Below, piece after piece: positions 8,355-16,450 of a stretch of DNA of 64,000 bases; position 1 is the first letter of the stretch; every line of letters begins with the position of its first letter. The notes under the pieces are model-generated. The model was not told the DNA's origin. It saw only the letters and a list, made by a program, of their open reading frames with translations, and made no database searches. Source of the DNA: Acinetobacter sp. GSS19 (GTDB lineage: Bacteria; Pseudomonadota; Gammaproteobacteria; Pseudomonadales; Moraxellaceae); the NCBI RefSeq assembly GCF_028621895.1, contig NZ_CP117520.1, positions 744,001 through 808,000 of the forward strand, written 5' to 3'. Made by a program: the position numbers and the translations under genes.

Positions 8355-9680
8355 ATGAAATTGACACAGACCGATTTTCGCCTCCGCCGAGACCGCCTTG
8401 CAGCCAAGATGGGGCCACAAAGTATCGCCATCATTGCGACCAGTCCGGTTGCGTACCGGAATCGTGATGCTGATTATAAATTTCGTGCTGATAGTAGCTT
8501 TTATTACCTGACGGGATTTGCTGAGCCGGAAGCGGTTGCGGTCATTGAAACGTTTGAGTCGGGTGAGGATTATTGCTATAGCCTGTTCTGTCGTGAACGC
8601 AACCGTGAAATGGAAATCTGGAATGGCTATCGTGCGGGGATGGATGGTGCAATCCAGGATTATGAGGCGGATGAGGCTTATGCAATCGATCTGCTGGATG
8701 AAGAAATACTGAAAAAACTGCTCGATAAACAGCGCTTGTATTATCGTATTGGACATCAGGCTGATTTTGATGCACGTGTGAGCCAGTGGATTAAGCAGGC
8801 TGATAGCCAGCAGCGCCGGGGGCATGGTTCGCCGGCTCAGGTCATACAGCTGGATCGGCTTCTGGATGAGATGCGTCTGATCAAGTCTGCTGAGGAAATT
8901 GAATTGATGCAGATCGCATCAAATATCAGTGCGCAAGCACATACCCGTGCGATGCAACGGGTACGTCCAGGCATGATGGAATATGCACTAGAAGCGGAAC
9001 TGAATTATATTTTCGGTCAAAATGGCTGTGTACCTTCTTATAACAGTATTGTCGGTGGCGGGGCGAATGCTTGCATTCTGCATTATGTGGAAAACAATCA
9101 AATGCTGAAAAGCGGTGATCTGGTCTTGATCGATGCTGCTTGTGAATATGAATGTTATGCCTCGGATATTACGCGAACGTTCCCGGTCAATGGCAAATTC
9201 AGTCCAGAACAAAAAGCACTTTATGAGGTTGTTCTACAGGCACAGTTAGCCGCGATTGATGCTGTACGGATTGACCATTCTTACCGTGAGCCACATGAGG
9301 TTGCCGTAAAAATTCTCACTGAAGGTCTGCTGGATTTAGGCTTATTGCAGGGTGAGCTGAATGAACTGATTGAAACTGAAGCCTACCGTCAGTTCTATAT
9401 GCATGGGACGGGACACTGGTTAGGGATGGATGTCCATGATGTGGGATCATATAAGGCAGAAGGTGAGTGGCGTCCTTATCAAGAGGGCATGGTGGTCACC
9501 GTAGAACCTGGCCTGTATATCGCTCCAGATGACGAAACTGTGGAAGAGAAATGGCGTGGCATTGGCATCCGGATCGAAGATGATGTCGTTGCTACAGCGG
9601 ATGGACCTCGTATTTTAACAGCAGGTGTTGTAAAAACAGTCGCAGACATTGAACAGTTAATGGCTCAAGCCCAAGCATAA
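8355..9680 (+). CDS. pepP: Xaa-Pro aminopeptidase PepP
   Basis: This 441-residue cytosolic M24B metallopeptidase removes an N-terminal residue that precedes proline. The N-terminal third is the creatinase-like domain (RDADYKFRADSSFYYLTGF). The pita-bread domain holds the dinuclear manganese ligands: Asp in LIDAACEYECYASDITRTF, His in HGTGHWLGMDVHDVG, Glu in VVTVEPGLY and Glu in GIRIEDDV. The start at 8355 gives the usual family length of about 440. It lies between ygfB and ubiH, the conserved gammaproteobacterial order, and is probably cotranscribed with ubiH, which begins 26 bases later. Confidence 0.95.
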   Translation: MKLTQTDFRLRRDRLAAKMGPQSIAIIATSPVAYRNRDADYKFRADSSFYYLTGFAEPEAVAVIETFESGEDYCYSLFCRERNREMEIWNGYRAGMDGAIQDYEADEAYAIDLLDEEILKKLLDKQRLYYRIGHQADFDARVSQWIKQADSQQRRGHGSPAQVIQLDRLLDEMRLIKSAEEIELMQIASNISAQAHTRAMQRVRPGMMEYALEAELNYIFGQNGCVPSYNSIVGGGANACILHYVENNQMLKSGDLVLIDAACEYECYASDITRTFPVNGKFSPEQKALYEVVLQAQLAAIDAVRIDHSYREPHEVAVKILTEGLLDLGLLQGELNELIETEAYRQFYMHGTGHWLGMDVHDVGSYKAEGEWRPYQEGMVVTVEPGLYIAPDDETVEEKWRGIGIRIEDDVVATADGPRILTAGVVKTVADIEQLMAQAQA

Positions 9681-9705
9681 TGGGTAGCAGCGATAAGGAG
9701 TAGAA

Positions 9706-10914
9706 ATGGTGCAGCAGCAAGTCATGATTGTGGGTGGAGGGATGGTGGGACTCAGCTTGGCGCTGATGTTAGCCAAACAGAATATTGCTGTGAAGCTGCT
9801 GGAGGCCATTCGCTATCCACAAGAGCAGCAGGCTGAAGTGCCTTATCACTCCAGTTTTGATGCACGGAATACCGCTTTGTCACGTCGTACCGTACAGATC
9901 TATCAAAAGTTGGGGCTATGGTCAGCCTTGCAGCAGCATGCCACACCCATTTTGCAGGTTCATATTACTGAACAGGGCAGTTTTGGTAAGGCGCGTTTGT
10001 TGGCGGATCAGGAAAAAGTCGAAAGTTTTGGTCAGGTCATTGAAAATGCTTGGCTTGGCCGTGTGTTGCTGAGCCAGGTACGTCAGCAGCCTCTGATTGA
10101 ACTGATTGATGGGGTTACCGTCACAGCGTTGCGTCAGGATGATCAGCAAGTCTATCTAGAAGCGACCCGTGGTGATGAAACCTTAAGCCTGAGTACCCAA
10201 TTGCTGATCGCAGCAGATGGACGGGATTCATTCTGCCGTCAAGCACTCGGTGTGGGTGTGGATGTGCATGATTATGAGCAAGCTGCAATTGTAACCACAG
10301 TGCAAACCTCGAAACCGCATCAGCACATCGGTTTTGAACGTTTTAGCCCGCTTGGGCCATTGGCTTTATTGCCACTGCCTGGAGAATACCGTCGTTCCGT
10401 GGTTTGGCCAGTAAAAAAAGGCACTGAACAGGAATGGCTCGGTGAAGAAAATGACCAGCATTTTCTGGATGCCTTGCAAAAAACCTATGGTGATCGGGCT
10501 GGAAAATTTCTGAAAACAGCACAACGTTTTAGCTATCCATTGTCACAAGTACTGGCCCATCGCCAGGCTGTGGGACGTGTGGTATTGATGGGGAATGCTG
10601 CGCATACCATTCATCCGGTGGCCGGTCAGGGCTTTAACCTGTGTATGCGTGATGCCGATGTGTTATTACGCTATTTGAACCAGCAACAGGCAAATGATGC
10701 TGATTTGGGTGATCCAGAAGTATTAAAAGCCTATGAACAGGCACGTCTTCCCGATCAGCGACGCGTGATCAAGTTCTGTGATTCCGTGGTGCGTGGCTTT
10801 AGTAACAACAATCCATTGCTGAAATTATTACGCAATACCGGATTGATTGCTTTTGATGTCATTCCGGGGGTGAAACCACTGGTGGCGAATTATGCTATGG
10901 GGTTAAAAGCATGA
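9706..10914 (+). CDS. ubiH: Ubiquinone biosynthesis FAD monooxygenase UbiH
   Basis: This 402-residue flavoprotein hydroxylates the ring of a ubiquinone precursor, by homology at C1 of 2-octaprenyl-6-methoxyphenol. The FAD-binding motif VMIVGGGMVGLSLALMLA is at the N-terminus. The DG motif is at ADGRDSF and the second FAD motif GNAAHTIHPVAGQGFNL near residue 295. A strong ribosome site (AAGGAG) precedes the ATG. Its stop overlaps the start of the next hydroxylase by four bases (ATGA). The assignment as UbiH rather than UbiI follows gene order after pepP. Confidence 0.88.
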   Translation: MVQQQVMIVGGGMVGLSLALMLAKQNIAVKLLEAIRYPQEQQAEVPYHSSFDARNTALSRRTVQIYQKLGLWSALQQHATPILQVHITEQGSFGKARLLADQEKVESFGQVIENAWLGRVLLSQVRQQPLIELIDGVTVTALRQDDQQVYLEATRGDETLSLSTQLLIAADGRDSFCRQALGVGVDVHDYEQAAIVTTVQTSKPHQHIGFERFSPLGPLALLPLPGEYRRSVVWPVKKGTEQEWLGEENDQHFLDALQKTYGDRAGKFLKTAQRFSYPLSQVLAHRQAVGRVVLMGNAAHTIHPVAGQGFNLCMRDADVLLRYLNQQQANDADLGDPEVLKAYEQARLPDQRRVIKFCDSVVRGFSNNNPLLKLLRNTGLIAFDVIPGVKPLVANYAMGLKA

Positions 10915-12143
10915 ATGAAACCAAAGATGTGGTGATTATTGGCGGTGGTCTGGTCGGGGGGCTGACCGCCTTATTACTGGCACAGGCCGGTGTACAGGCG
11001 ACTGTACTTGATGCTGCACCGATTCAGGATGAGGCTCAAGTTTTGGCTGTTGCCAATCCACGGGTATTGGCACTGAGTCAGGCCACCATGCACTTGCTCC
11101 GCACAGTCGGGGTGTGGGACAAACTGGCACGTCATATGCCCTATACAGGCATGCACGTCTGGAACAAAAATGGCTATGGTGAAATCATGTTTGGCCAGGC
11201 ATCTGACCGATTCCCCGCTGCTGAACAATGGTTAGGTTCCATGGTTGAACCGAGCATTTTGAACCTGGCGATCCAGCAACAGATGGTGCAGCAGGTGCAG
11301 GATTACCGTACGCAGGTCAAAGTGACACGACTGGAACAGGATGTGCAAGGATGGCGCATTCAGCTGGCAGATGGTACCCAACTCAAGGCTAAGCTAGTGA
11401 TTGGTGCCGATGGAGCCAACTCTTTTGTACGCGAGCAGGCGATGATCGGTTTGGATCTCTTGGATTATCGTCAGGCAGCGATCAGTTGCGCGATTAAAAC
11501 AGCCCAACCGCATTTACACGTGGCACGACAAATCTTCTTGCCGACCGGTCCATTGGCTTATTTGCCGATGGCCAGCCTGCATGCTGCCGAGCAGGGCTTC
11601 TGGCAGTCGATTGTCTGGACGTTGCCAGATGATTTTGCTGATGAGTATTCCGCCTTGGACGATGAGCAGTTCAAACAACTGCTTACACGGGAAAGTCATT
11701 ATATGTTGGGTGAAGTGCTTGAGGTTCGTTCGCGTGCACAGTTTCCTTTAAAAGCACGTTCTGCACAGTTGTATGTGAAACCGGGGTTGGCTCTGGTCGG
11801 TGATGCAGCGCATGTCATCCATCCTTTGGCAGGACAAGGCGTGAATATTGGTTGTCTGGATGCGGCAGTGTTGTGTGATGTCTTGTTGCATGATTTACAG
11901 CGTGGGGTCTGGGCACACGAGCAAACTTTACAGCGCTACGCTCACCGCCGTAAAGGACAAAATGAGGCCATGATGCATAGCATGTCCGCGATTGGCTGGC
12001 TGGAAAGCTCTGAATTTTCTCCATTGATCTGGGCGCGTAATTTTGGTTTGAAGCAGGTCAATCAGTCTGAATTGCTTAAGCAGATGTTTATGCAGCAGGC
12101 CGCTGGATTACAGGCATTACAGGGAACCCGTTACGCCGCTTGA
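10911..12143 (+). CDS. ubiI: UbiH/UbiI/UbiF-family FAD monooxygenase, probably UbiI
   Basis: This 410-residue second aromatic hydroxylase of the ubiquinone pathway shows VVIIGGGLVGGLTALLLA at the N-terminus, IGADGANSFVRE in the middle and GDAAHVIHPLAGQGVNIG near residue 300. In E. coli ubiI (visC) follows ubiH directly, and it performs the C5 hydroxylation. The same position here, with a four-base overlap, suggests that role. The ubiquinone hydroxylases are hard to tell apart by motifs, so UbiF-like activity is not excluded. Confidence 0.8.
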   Translation: MNETKDVVIIGGGLVGGLTALLLAQAGVQATVLDAAPIQDEAQVLAVANPRVLALSQATMHLLRTVGVWDKLARHMPYTGMHVWNKNGYGEIMFGQASDRFPAAEQWLGSMVEPSILNLAIQQQMVQQVQDYRTQVKVTRLEQDVQGWRIQLADGTQLKAKLVIGADGANSFVREQAMIGLDLLDYRQAAISCAIKTAQPHLHVARQIFLPTGPLAYLPMASLHAAEQGFWQSIVWTLPDDFADEYSALDDEQFKQLLTRESHYMLGEVLEVRSRAQFPLKARSAQLYVKPGLALVGDAAHVIHPLAGQGVNIGCLDAAVLCDVLLHDLQRGVWAHEQTLQRYAHRRKGQNEAMMHSMSAIGWLESSEFSPLIWARNFGLKQVNQSELLKQMFMQQAAGLQALQGTRYAA

Positions 12144-12193
12144 GGCAAGTGTGTTGTTTTTTAAACAAACATCAATATAAGATTACTAAGATG

Positions 12194-12225
12194 GCTAAAA
12201 AAAATACGATTTTTTCGTATTTAGC
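12194..12225. repeat. AT-rich inverted repeat after the ubi operon
   Basis: AAATACGA (12202-12209) and TCGTATTT (12215-12222) pair perfectly around TTTTT. The flanking GCTA (12194-12197) and TAGC (12221-12224) can extend the stem with a bulge of A residues. It may act as a weak terminator for the ubi operon, although no T-run follows, or as an operator for the next gene. Confidence 0.45.
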
Positions 12226-12317
12226 TCTTTGCGAAACTCAGAGAGATTGCTAAATTTCTTCGTAATTCATTCCCATGCAGGATGGGGTAACAGGATGTCA
12301 TTTGTGGGGAGAGAGAA

Positions 12318-12560
12318 ATGACGGATATTAATGATTTTGACGATGCAGAAGATGTAACAGTCGACGAAGACGAGGCGAAGGCTGCCGAAAAAGGTGCAGA
12401 TAGCGAAGATGGCACCTCTGATGCAGACCTTGCTGAAGCTGAAACGCTCACTGTTACCGCAAAACAAAAACAGCGCCAGGCCCTAGAAGATGAAATAGCG
12501 GCTTTCTTGGCGCGCGGTGGAAAAATTACCGAAGTTCCACCGGATGAAGGTCAGGCGTAG
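12318..12560 (+). CDS. Small acidic protein resembling transcription regulator SutA
   Basis: This 80-residue protein is strongly acidic and probably disordered for its first 50 residues (many Asp, Glu and Ala). It then forms one basic helix ending in EIAAFLARGGKITEVPPDE. The acidic tail plus AFLxxGGxIxEVPP ending resembles SutA of Pseudomonas aeruginosa, which binds RNA polymerase and aids transcription in slow growth. The match is recalled by pattern, not computed. A good ribosome site (GGGGAGAGAGAA) precedes the ATG. It is a single-gene unit with its own terminator, convergent with rsmI. Confidence 0.65.
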   Translation: MTDINDFDDAEDVTVDEDEAKAAEKGADSEDGTSDADLAEAETLTVTAKQKQRQALEDEIAAFLARGGKITEVPPDEGQA

Positions 12561-12582
12561 TTAATACGACAAGCACAAAAAA

Positions 12583-12607
12583 GCATCACAAATGTGATGC
12601 TTTTTTT
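12583..12607. terminator. Bidirectional terminator between the sutA-like gene and rsmI
   Basis: GCATCACA (12583-12590) and TGTGATGC (12593-12600) form an 8-bp stem followed by seven T on the plus strand and preceded by six A. It can therefore end both convergent transcripts. Confidence 0.9.
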
Positions 12608-12619
12608 ATATAAGGTTGC

Positions 12620-13459
12620 TTATTTTTGTTCGGTCAGTTCTAGTGCACGTTGATAGGCAATTTTCTTTTTGATCCCGGTAAGATCCGCAGCAAGCTGAGA
12701 AGCTGCTTTGACCGACAGATCTTGTAATAACCGTGTCAATAACTGATCCAGTTTTTCCTGTTCCATGTTCTTTTCTTGTGTGGCTCCACCTACCACCACG
12801 ACAATTTCACCTTTCTGCTGGTGATGATCCTGTGCAATAAAGGTGGCCAGTTCACCTAAGGTCATTTTTTTGATGGTTTCAAAGGTTTTGGTGATTTCAC
12901 GGGCAAAGCCAACGGGACGTTCTGCACCAAATACCTTAGCCATGTCTTGAATGCATTCCAGAATGCGATGCGGCGCTTCATAAAAGATCAGGGTTTGTGT
13001 CTCATCTTTGAGCTTTTCTAATTGCTGTAAACGTTGGGATTGTTTGGATGCAAGAAAGCCTTCAAAACTGAAACGGTCACTGGGTAAACCCACTGCACTT
13101 AAAGCGGCAATTGCAGCACAAGCGCCTGGAACAGGAATGACACGGATCTGATGCTCCTGTGCCGCACGTACCAGTTTAAAGCCAGGATCACTAATTAACG
13201 GGGTCCCTGCATCGCTCACCAAAGCTAGACTTTCACCAGCCAACAGTTTTTCAATCAGACTATGAATTTTGTTGCTTTCATTATGATCATGGCAGGCGGT
13301 CAAGGGGGTACTGATATTAAAGTGCTTGAGCAATTGTGCAGACTGGCGGGTATCCTCTGCAGCGATCAGCGAAACCGACTTTAACACTTCTACGGCACGA
13401 AAGCTCATATCATCCAGGTGCCCAATCGGGGTAGCAACAACGTATAGCGGGGCACTCAT
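12620..13459 (-). CDS. rsmI: 16S rRNA (cytidine1402-2'-O)-methyltransferase RsmI
   Basis: This 279-residue protein of the tetrapyrrole methylase fold uses S-adenosylmethionine to 2'-O-methylate C1402 in the decoding centre of 16S rRNA. The N-terminus LYVVATPIGHLDDMSFRAVE, the motif LVSDAGTPLISDPG and the segment EAPHRILECIQDM are diagnostic. Length agrees with the family (about 285). It diverges from yraN across about 180 bases. In E. coli rsmI (yraL) and yraN are also neighbours. Confidence 0.95.
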   Translation of the reverse strand: MSAPLYVVATPIGHLDDMSFRAVEVLKSVSLIAAEDTRQSAQLLKHFNISTPLTACHDHNESNKIHSLIEKLLAGESLALVSDAGTPLISDPGFKLVRAAQEHQIRVIPVPGACAAIAALSAVGLPSDRFSFEGFLASKQSQRLQQLEKLKDETQTLIFYEAPHRILECIQDMAKVFGAERPVGFAREITKTFETIKKMTLGELATFIAQDHHQQKGEIVVVVGGATQEKNMEQEKLDQLLTRLLQDLSVKAASQLAADLTGIKKKIAYQRALELTEQK

Positions 13460-13638
13460 GTGGAACTCCAGGATCAGATCAGCAAAATCGGTGTTTCTCT
13501 TAAAGATGAGAAAGCGAAAGAAAGGATGCTGCTGATTGTACCTGAAATGCCTGTTGAGGTCTAAGCGCTTTGCAAATCAACAAAAAACTGTTATCACATC
13601 AGGTGTTCGCACAAGATAAGAAAAATAACGAGGTTCTG

Positions 13639-14043
13639 ATGGCACTTGCATCACGCACTTTGGGTCAATGGGCTGAACAGCAAGCCAGCCATTTTCTGCA
13701 GCAGCAAGGCTATCAGCTGCTACGGCAAAATTATCATTCCCGTTATGGGGAAATTGATTTGATCATGCTACAGGCTCAGCAACTGGTCTTCGTTGAAGTG
13801 AAAGCACGTCAGCGAGGCGGTTTGCTGCGAGCTGAGGAGAGCATTAGTTCCAGCAAACAACGGAAAATTATTCAGACTGCCCAGCATTTTTTGGCTCATG
13901 CGATTGAATATCAGGATTTTTACTGCCGTTTTGATGTGATTTGCCTAGAGATTTCTTCAACAATTGCAAAAACAGTACAGCAAGATTTTCCTCACCTCAT
14001 TTATGATCTGCAATGGATTGAAAACGCATTTACATTGGATTAA
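13639..14043 (+). CDS. yraN: YraN/UPF0102-family endonuclease-like protein
   Basis: This 134-residue protein has the restriction-endonuclease-like core of UPF0102: RYGEIDLIM followed by LVFVEVKAR, the Asp and Glu-x-Lys of a metal-dependent nuclease site. The biological function of the family is unsettled. ATG 13639 with AACGAGG upstream is chosen over a TTG at 13570, because the conserved fold begins at ALASRTLGQWAEQQA. A BON-domain lipoprotein gene follows, as in E. coli yraN-diaA-yraP but without diaA. Confidence 0.88.
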   Translation: MALASRTLGQWAEQQASHFLQQQGYQLLRQNYHSRYGEIDLIMLQAQQLVFVEVKARQRGGLLRAEESISSSKQRKIIQTAQHFLAHAIEYQDFYCRFDVICLEISSTIAKTVQQDFPHLIYDLQWIENAFTLD

Positions 14044-14127
14044 GAGTTCATTACTCTTTGAAATAGATCTAAATATAAACGCTGATTGAATAGACCAACA
14101 TTGAAGATGAATAGGGAGTCTGACGGA

Positions 14128-14823
14128 GTGTCTAAACGTATTGTAATGGCTCTGCTCTGTGTAGCAAGTTTATCAGGTTGTGCAAGTTTTATTGCAAGTG
14201 GTACAGGGCCAGCACCGGTCGGGAATGACCTCGGCACTCGCTCTTTGGGGCAGGTATTTATCGATTCTTCGATTGAGCGGACGGCCAATATTAATCTTTA
14301 TAAACTGGATCCACGCTTCAAACAGTCACGGGTAAATATTGAAAGTTTTCATAGCAATGTGTTGTTGACTGGGCAGGTGCCAGACCAGCATTTAAAACAG
14401 TTAGCTGAAGACAACGTCCGCGCGATGAGTGATGTCAAAGCCGTGCACAACTACATTACCATTGGCGATAAAATTGGTTATGCCAGCATCATGCAGGATG
14501 CTGCGGTAACAGCGAATACCCGTGGTCTGATTGTGAAAGCGCCAATTGTGAATAGCAATAAAGTGCTGGTGCATACAGAAAATGGCGTATTGTATGTCAT
14601 GGGTCGTTTAAACAATGCTGAAATTAATGACCTGAATCAGGTCCTGCAGCAAGTTGGCAATGTAAGTAAAATCATCACCTTGATTGATAATACGGAACAG
14701 ATGCAATCTGCCATACAACCCATCGCAATGGTGAATCCGGGGCAGAGCAATTTTGTACAGCCGGACGTGCAGACACCTGTTGCAATTGATCCTGATGCCG
14801 CCGAGCCAACAAATGCCCAGTAA
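14128..14823 (+). CDS. Outer membrane lipoprotein with two BON domains (DolP/YraP type)
   Basis: This 231-residue protein has a lipoprotein signal, KRIVMALLCVASLSGC, with the lipidated Cys near residue 18, then two BON domains (about 60-125 and 135-205). DolP in E. coli supports outer membrane integrity and the BAM complex; neighbours rsmI and yraN match its usual setting. The GTG at 14128 has GGGAG ten bases upstream and gives a normal signal peptide. An ATG at 14107 would add seven residues and cannot be excluded. The C-terminal 40 residues are Pro/Gln/Ala-rich, unlike E. coli DolP. The next gene overlaps its end. Confidence 0.8.
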   Translation: MSKRIVMALLCVASLSGCASFIASGTGPAPVGNDLGTRSLGQVFIDSSIERTANINLYKLDPRFKQSRVNIESFHSNVLLTGQVPDQHLKQLAEDNVRAMSDVKAVHNYITIGDKIGYASIMQDAAVTANTRGLIVKAPIVNSNKVLVHTENGVLYVMGRLNNAEINDLNQVLQQVGNVSKIITLIDNTEQMQSAIQPIAMVNPGQSNFVQPDVQTPVAIDPDAAEPTNAQ

Positions 14824-15691
14824 ACCACAACAAATTGTCCAGCGTCTGAATGATAAAGTACAGCAGGTCTCTCAGAATTTCCGGTTGTATGATATCGGCA
14901 GTTACGCACTGAACCGTTTTATTGCAACCGAGTATTTTGAGCTGCTGCCGAATATTGCCTATGGTTTGAAAGGGCGTCAGCGCTTAGATTTGTATCGCTC
15001 CTGCATGCCACGACCGCATCGCCCTTTATTGGTGTTTGTACACGGGGGTTCCTGGCAACATGGTGACAAGAAAGACTATAAGTTTATTGCCGAGGCTTTT
15101 TGTCGTGAAGGCTATGATGTGGCGGTGGTGAATTATCATCTGGCACCAGAACACATTTTTCCGGCTTACATTGATGACCTGACATTGGCATTAAATCATT
15201 TGCATCAACATCAGCACAAATATCAGATCTCAACCGAGAATCTGGTCCTGATGGGGCACTCCGCGGGTGCCTTTAATGTGATGTCCGCTTTGTATCATCC
15301 TGAGCCTTGTAGCCTGCATTGTCGTGAACAGATTAAAGCGGTTGTAGGGATTGCAGGGCCATATCATTTTGATTACAAGGGTGATCCACTATCACAGCAT
15401 GCGTTCGATGAGCATATTCCTTTCCAGCAGGTCATGCCCTATTACTTCGTGGATCAAAATCCGGTACATCACTACTTGTTGATGGCAGCAAATGACCAGA
15501 TTGTGCAGGAGAGTAACAGTTGGGATTTGCATCAGGTATTACAAGAAAAGGGGAATCACAGCCAGGTGGCTGTGATCCCGAATACCGGACATATTACCAT
15601 TGTGGGCAGTTTGTCGAGCTGGTTTAGTCGTTATTTCAAGACGAAGGAGACCATCTTGCAGATGTTAGAGCAGACTTTTGCTCAGCGATGA
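14813..15691 (+). CDS. Alpha/beta hydrolase (esterase/formamidase-like)
   Basis: This 292-residue protein carries the oxyanion motif HGGSW and the nucleophile elbow GHSAGA, with an Asp in AANDQIVQE and the catalytic His in NTGHITIVG. This is the pattern of the carboxylesterase / kynurenine formamidase-like branch of alpha/beta hydrolases. The substrate is unknown. The ATG at 14813 overlaps the end of the BON lipoprotein gene by 11 bases, implying translational coupling; upstream in-frame starts exist inside that gene. No signal peptide is evident. Confidence 0.8.
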   Translation: MPSKPQQIVQRLNDKVQQVSQNFRLYDIGSYALNRFIATEYFELLPNIAYGLKGRQRLDLYRSCMPRPHRPLLVFVHGGSWQHGDKKDYKFIAEAFCREGYDVAVVNYHLAPEHIFPAYIDDLTLALNHLHQHQHKYQISTENLVLMGHSAGAFNVMSALYHPEPCSLHCREQIKAVVGIAGPYHFDYKGDPLSQHAFDEHIPFQQVMPYYFVDQNPVHHYLLMAANDQIVQESNSWDLHQVLQEKGNHSQVAVIPNTGHITIVGSLSSWFSRYFKTKETILQMLEQTFAQR

Positions 15692-15703
15692 AAGCATTTT
15701 GGC

Positions 15704-16450
15704 TTACATCGCATGTCCGTGAATGATGTGCATGATCATGGCATGTGCCACGCTACCTTTAAAAGGAATTTCAGGTAGCTGATCAAATTTAAAGAAAGCG
15801 GCATCATAAATTTCGTCTTCCTGAATTTTGATCTTACCGGAGTCATATTCAGCATGGAAAGCGATCATCAGATTGCTTGGGAAGGGCCAAGGCTGGCTAG
15901 AAATATAGCGAATATTTTTCACCTTAACACCGACTTCTTCTAATGTTTCGCGCTCAACCGCCTGTTCAAGCGTTTCACCCACTTCCACGAAGCCGGCAAT
16001 CAGGCCATACATTTTGCCCTTATTGCGAATTGACTGTGCCAACAGGATTTCATTGCCTTTGGTAATAATCGTAATGACACAAGGCTGAATTCGCGGATAT
16101 TGGCTGTATTTACAGGCCGGGCAGACCATGGCGTATTGTGTTGGGTGAATTTCGGTAGCATGGCCACAATGGCTGCAAAACTTGTGATTGCGGCGCCATT
16201 CTAGTAATTGAACCGCTCGGCTGGCCTGTTCAAATTGGGTGCGATCCCAAATGGTCACGAGTTGCCGAATGGGAACGAGTTGAAAACCTTCAGGAATGGT
16301 TTCGCTATCAAGTAGATCCCGAGCAATGACGTGGTCACCTTCAGTGAAGAGTAGATCGTCTTCTAGACGTTCAACTTGAGGGAGTTGAAACTGCTCGTCA
16401 ACGAGCAGTTTCTGTTCATGAAAAATATAAGCAAGTGATAATTCAGACAT
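15704..16450 (-). CDS. nudC: NAD+ diphosphatase / RNA de-NADding Nudix hydrolase NudC
   Basis: This 248-residue enzyme hydrolyses NAD(H) to NMN and AMP and, in E. coli, removes NAD caps from RNA. A zinc ribbon (CSHCGH ... CPACK) precedes the Nudix box GFVEVGETLEQAVERETLEE. The NudC-specific SQPWPFPSNLM follows. Length is close to E. coli NudC (257). Its ATG begins immediately after the TAA of fimL, so the two are probably translationally coupled. Confidence 0.95.
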   Translation of the reverse strand: MSELSLAYIFHEQKLLVDEQFQLPQVERLEDDLLFTEGDHVIARDLLDSETIPEGFQLVPIRQLVTIWDRTQFEQASRAVQLLEWRRNHKFCSHCGHATEIHPTQYAMVCPACKYSQYPRIQPCVITIITKGNEILLAQSIRNKGKMYGLIAGFVEVGETLEQAVERETLEEVGVKVKNIRYISSQPWPFPSNLMIAFHAEYDSGKIKIQEDEIYDAAFFKFDQLPEIPFKGSVAHAMIMHIIHGHAM

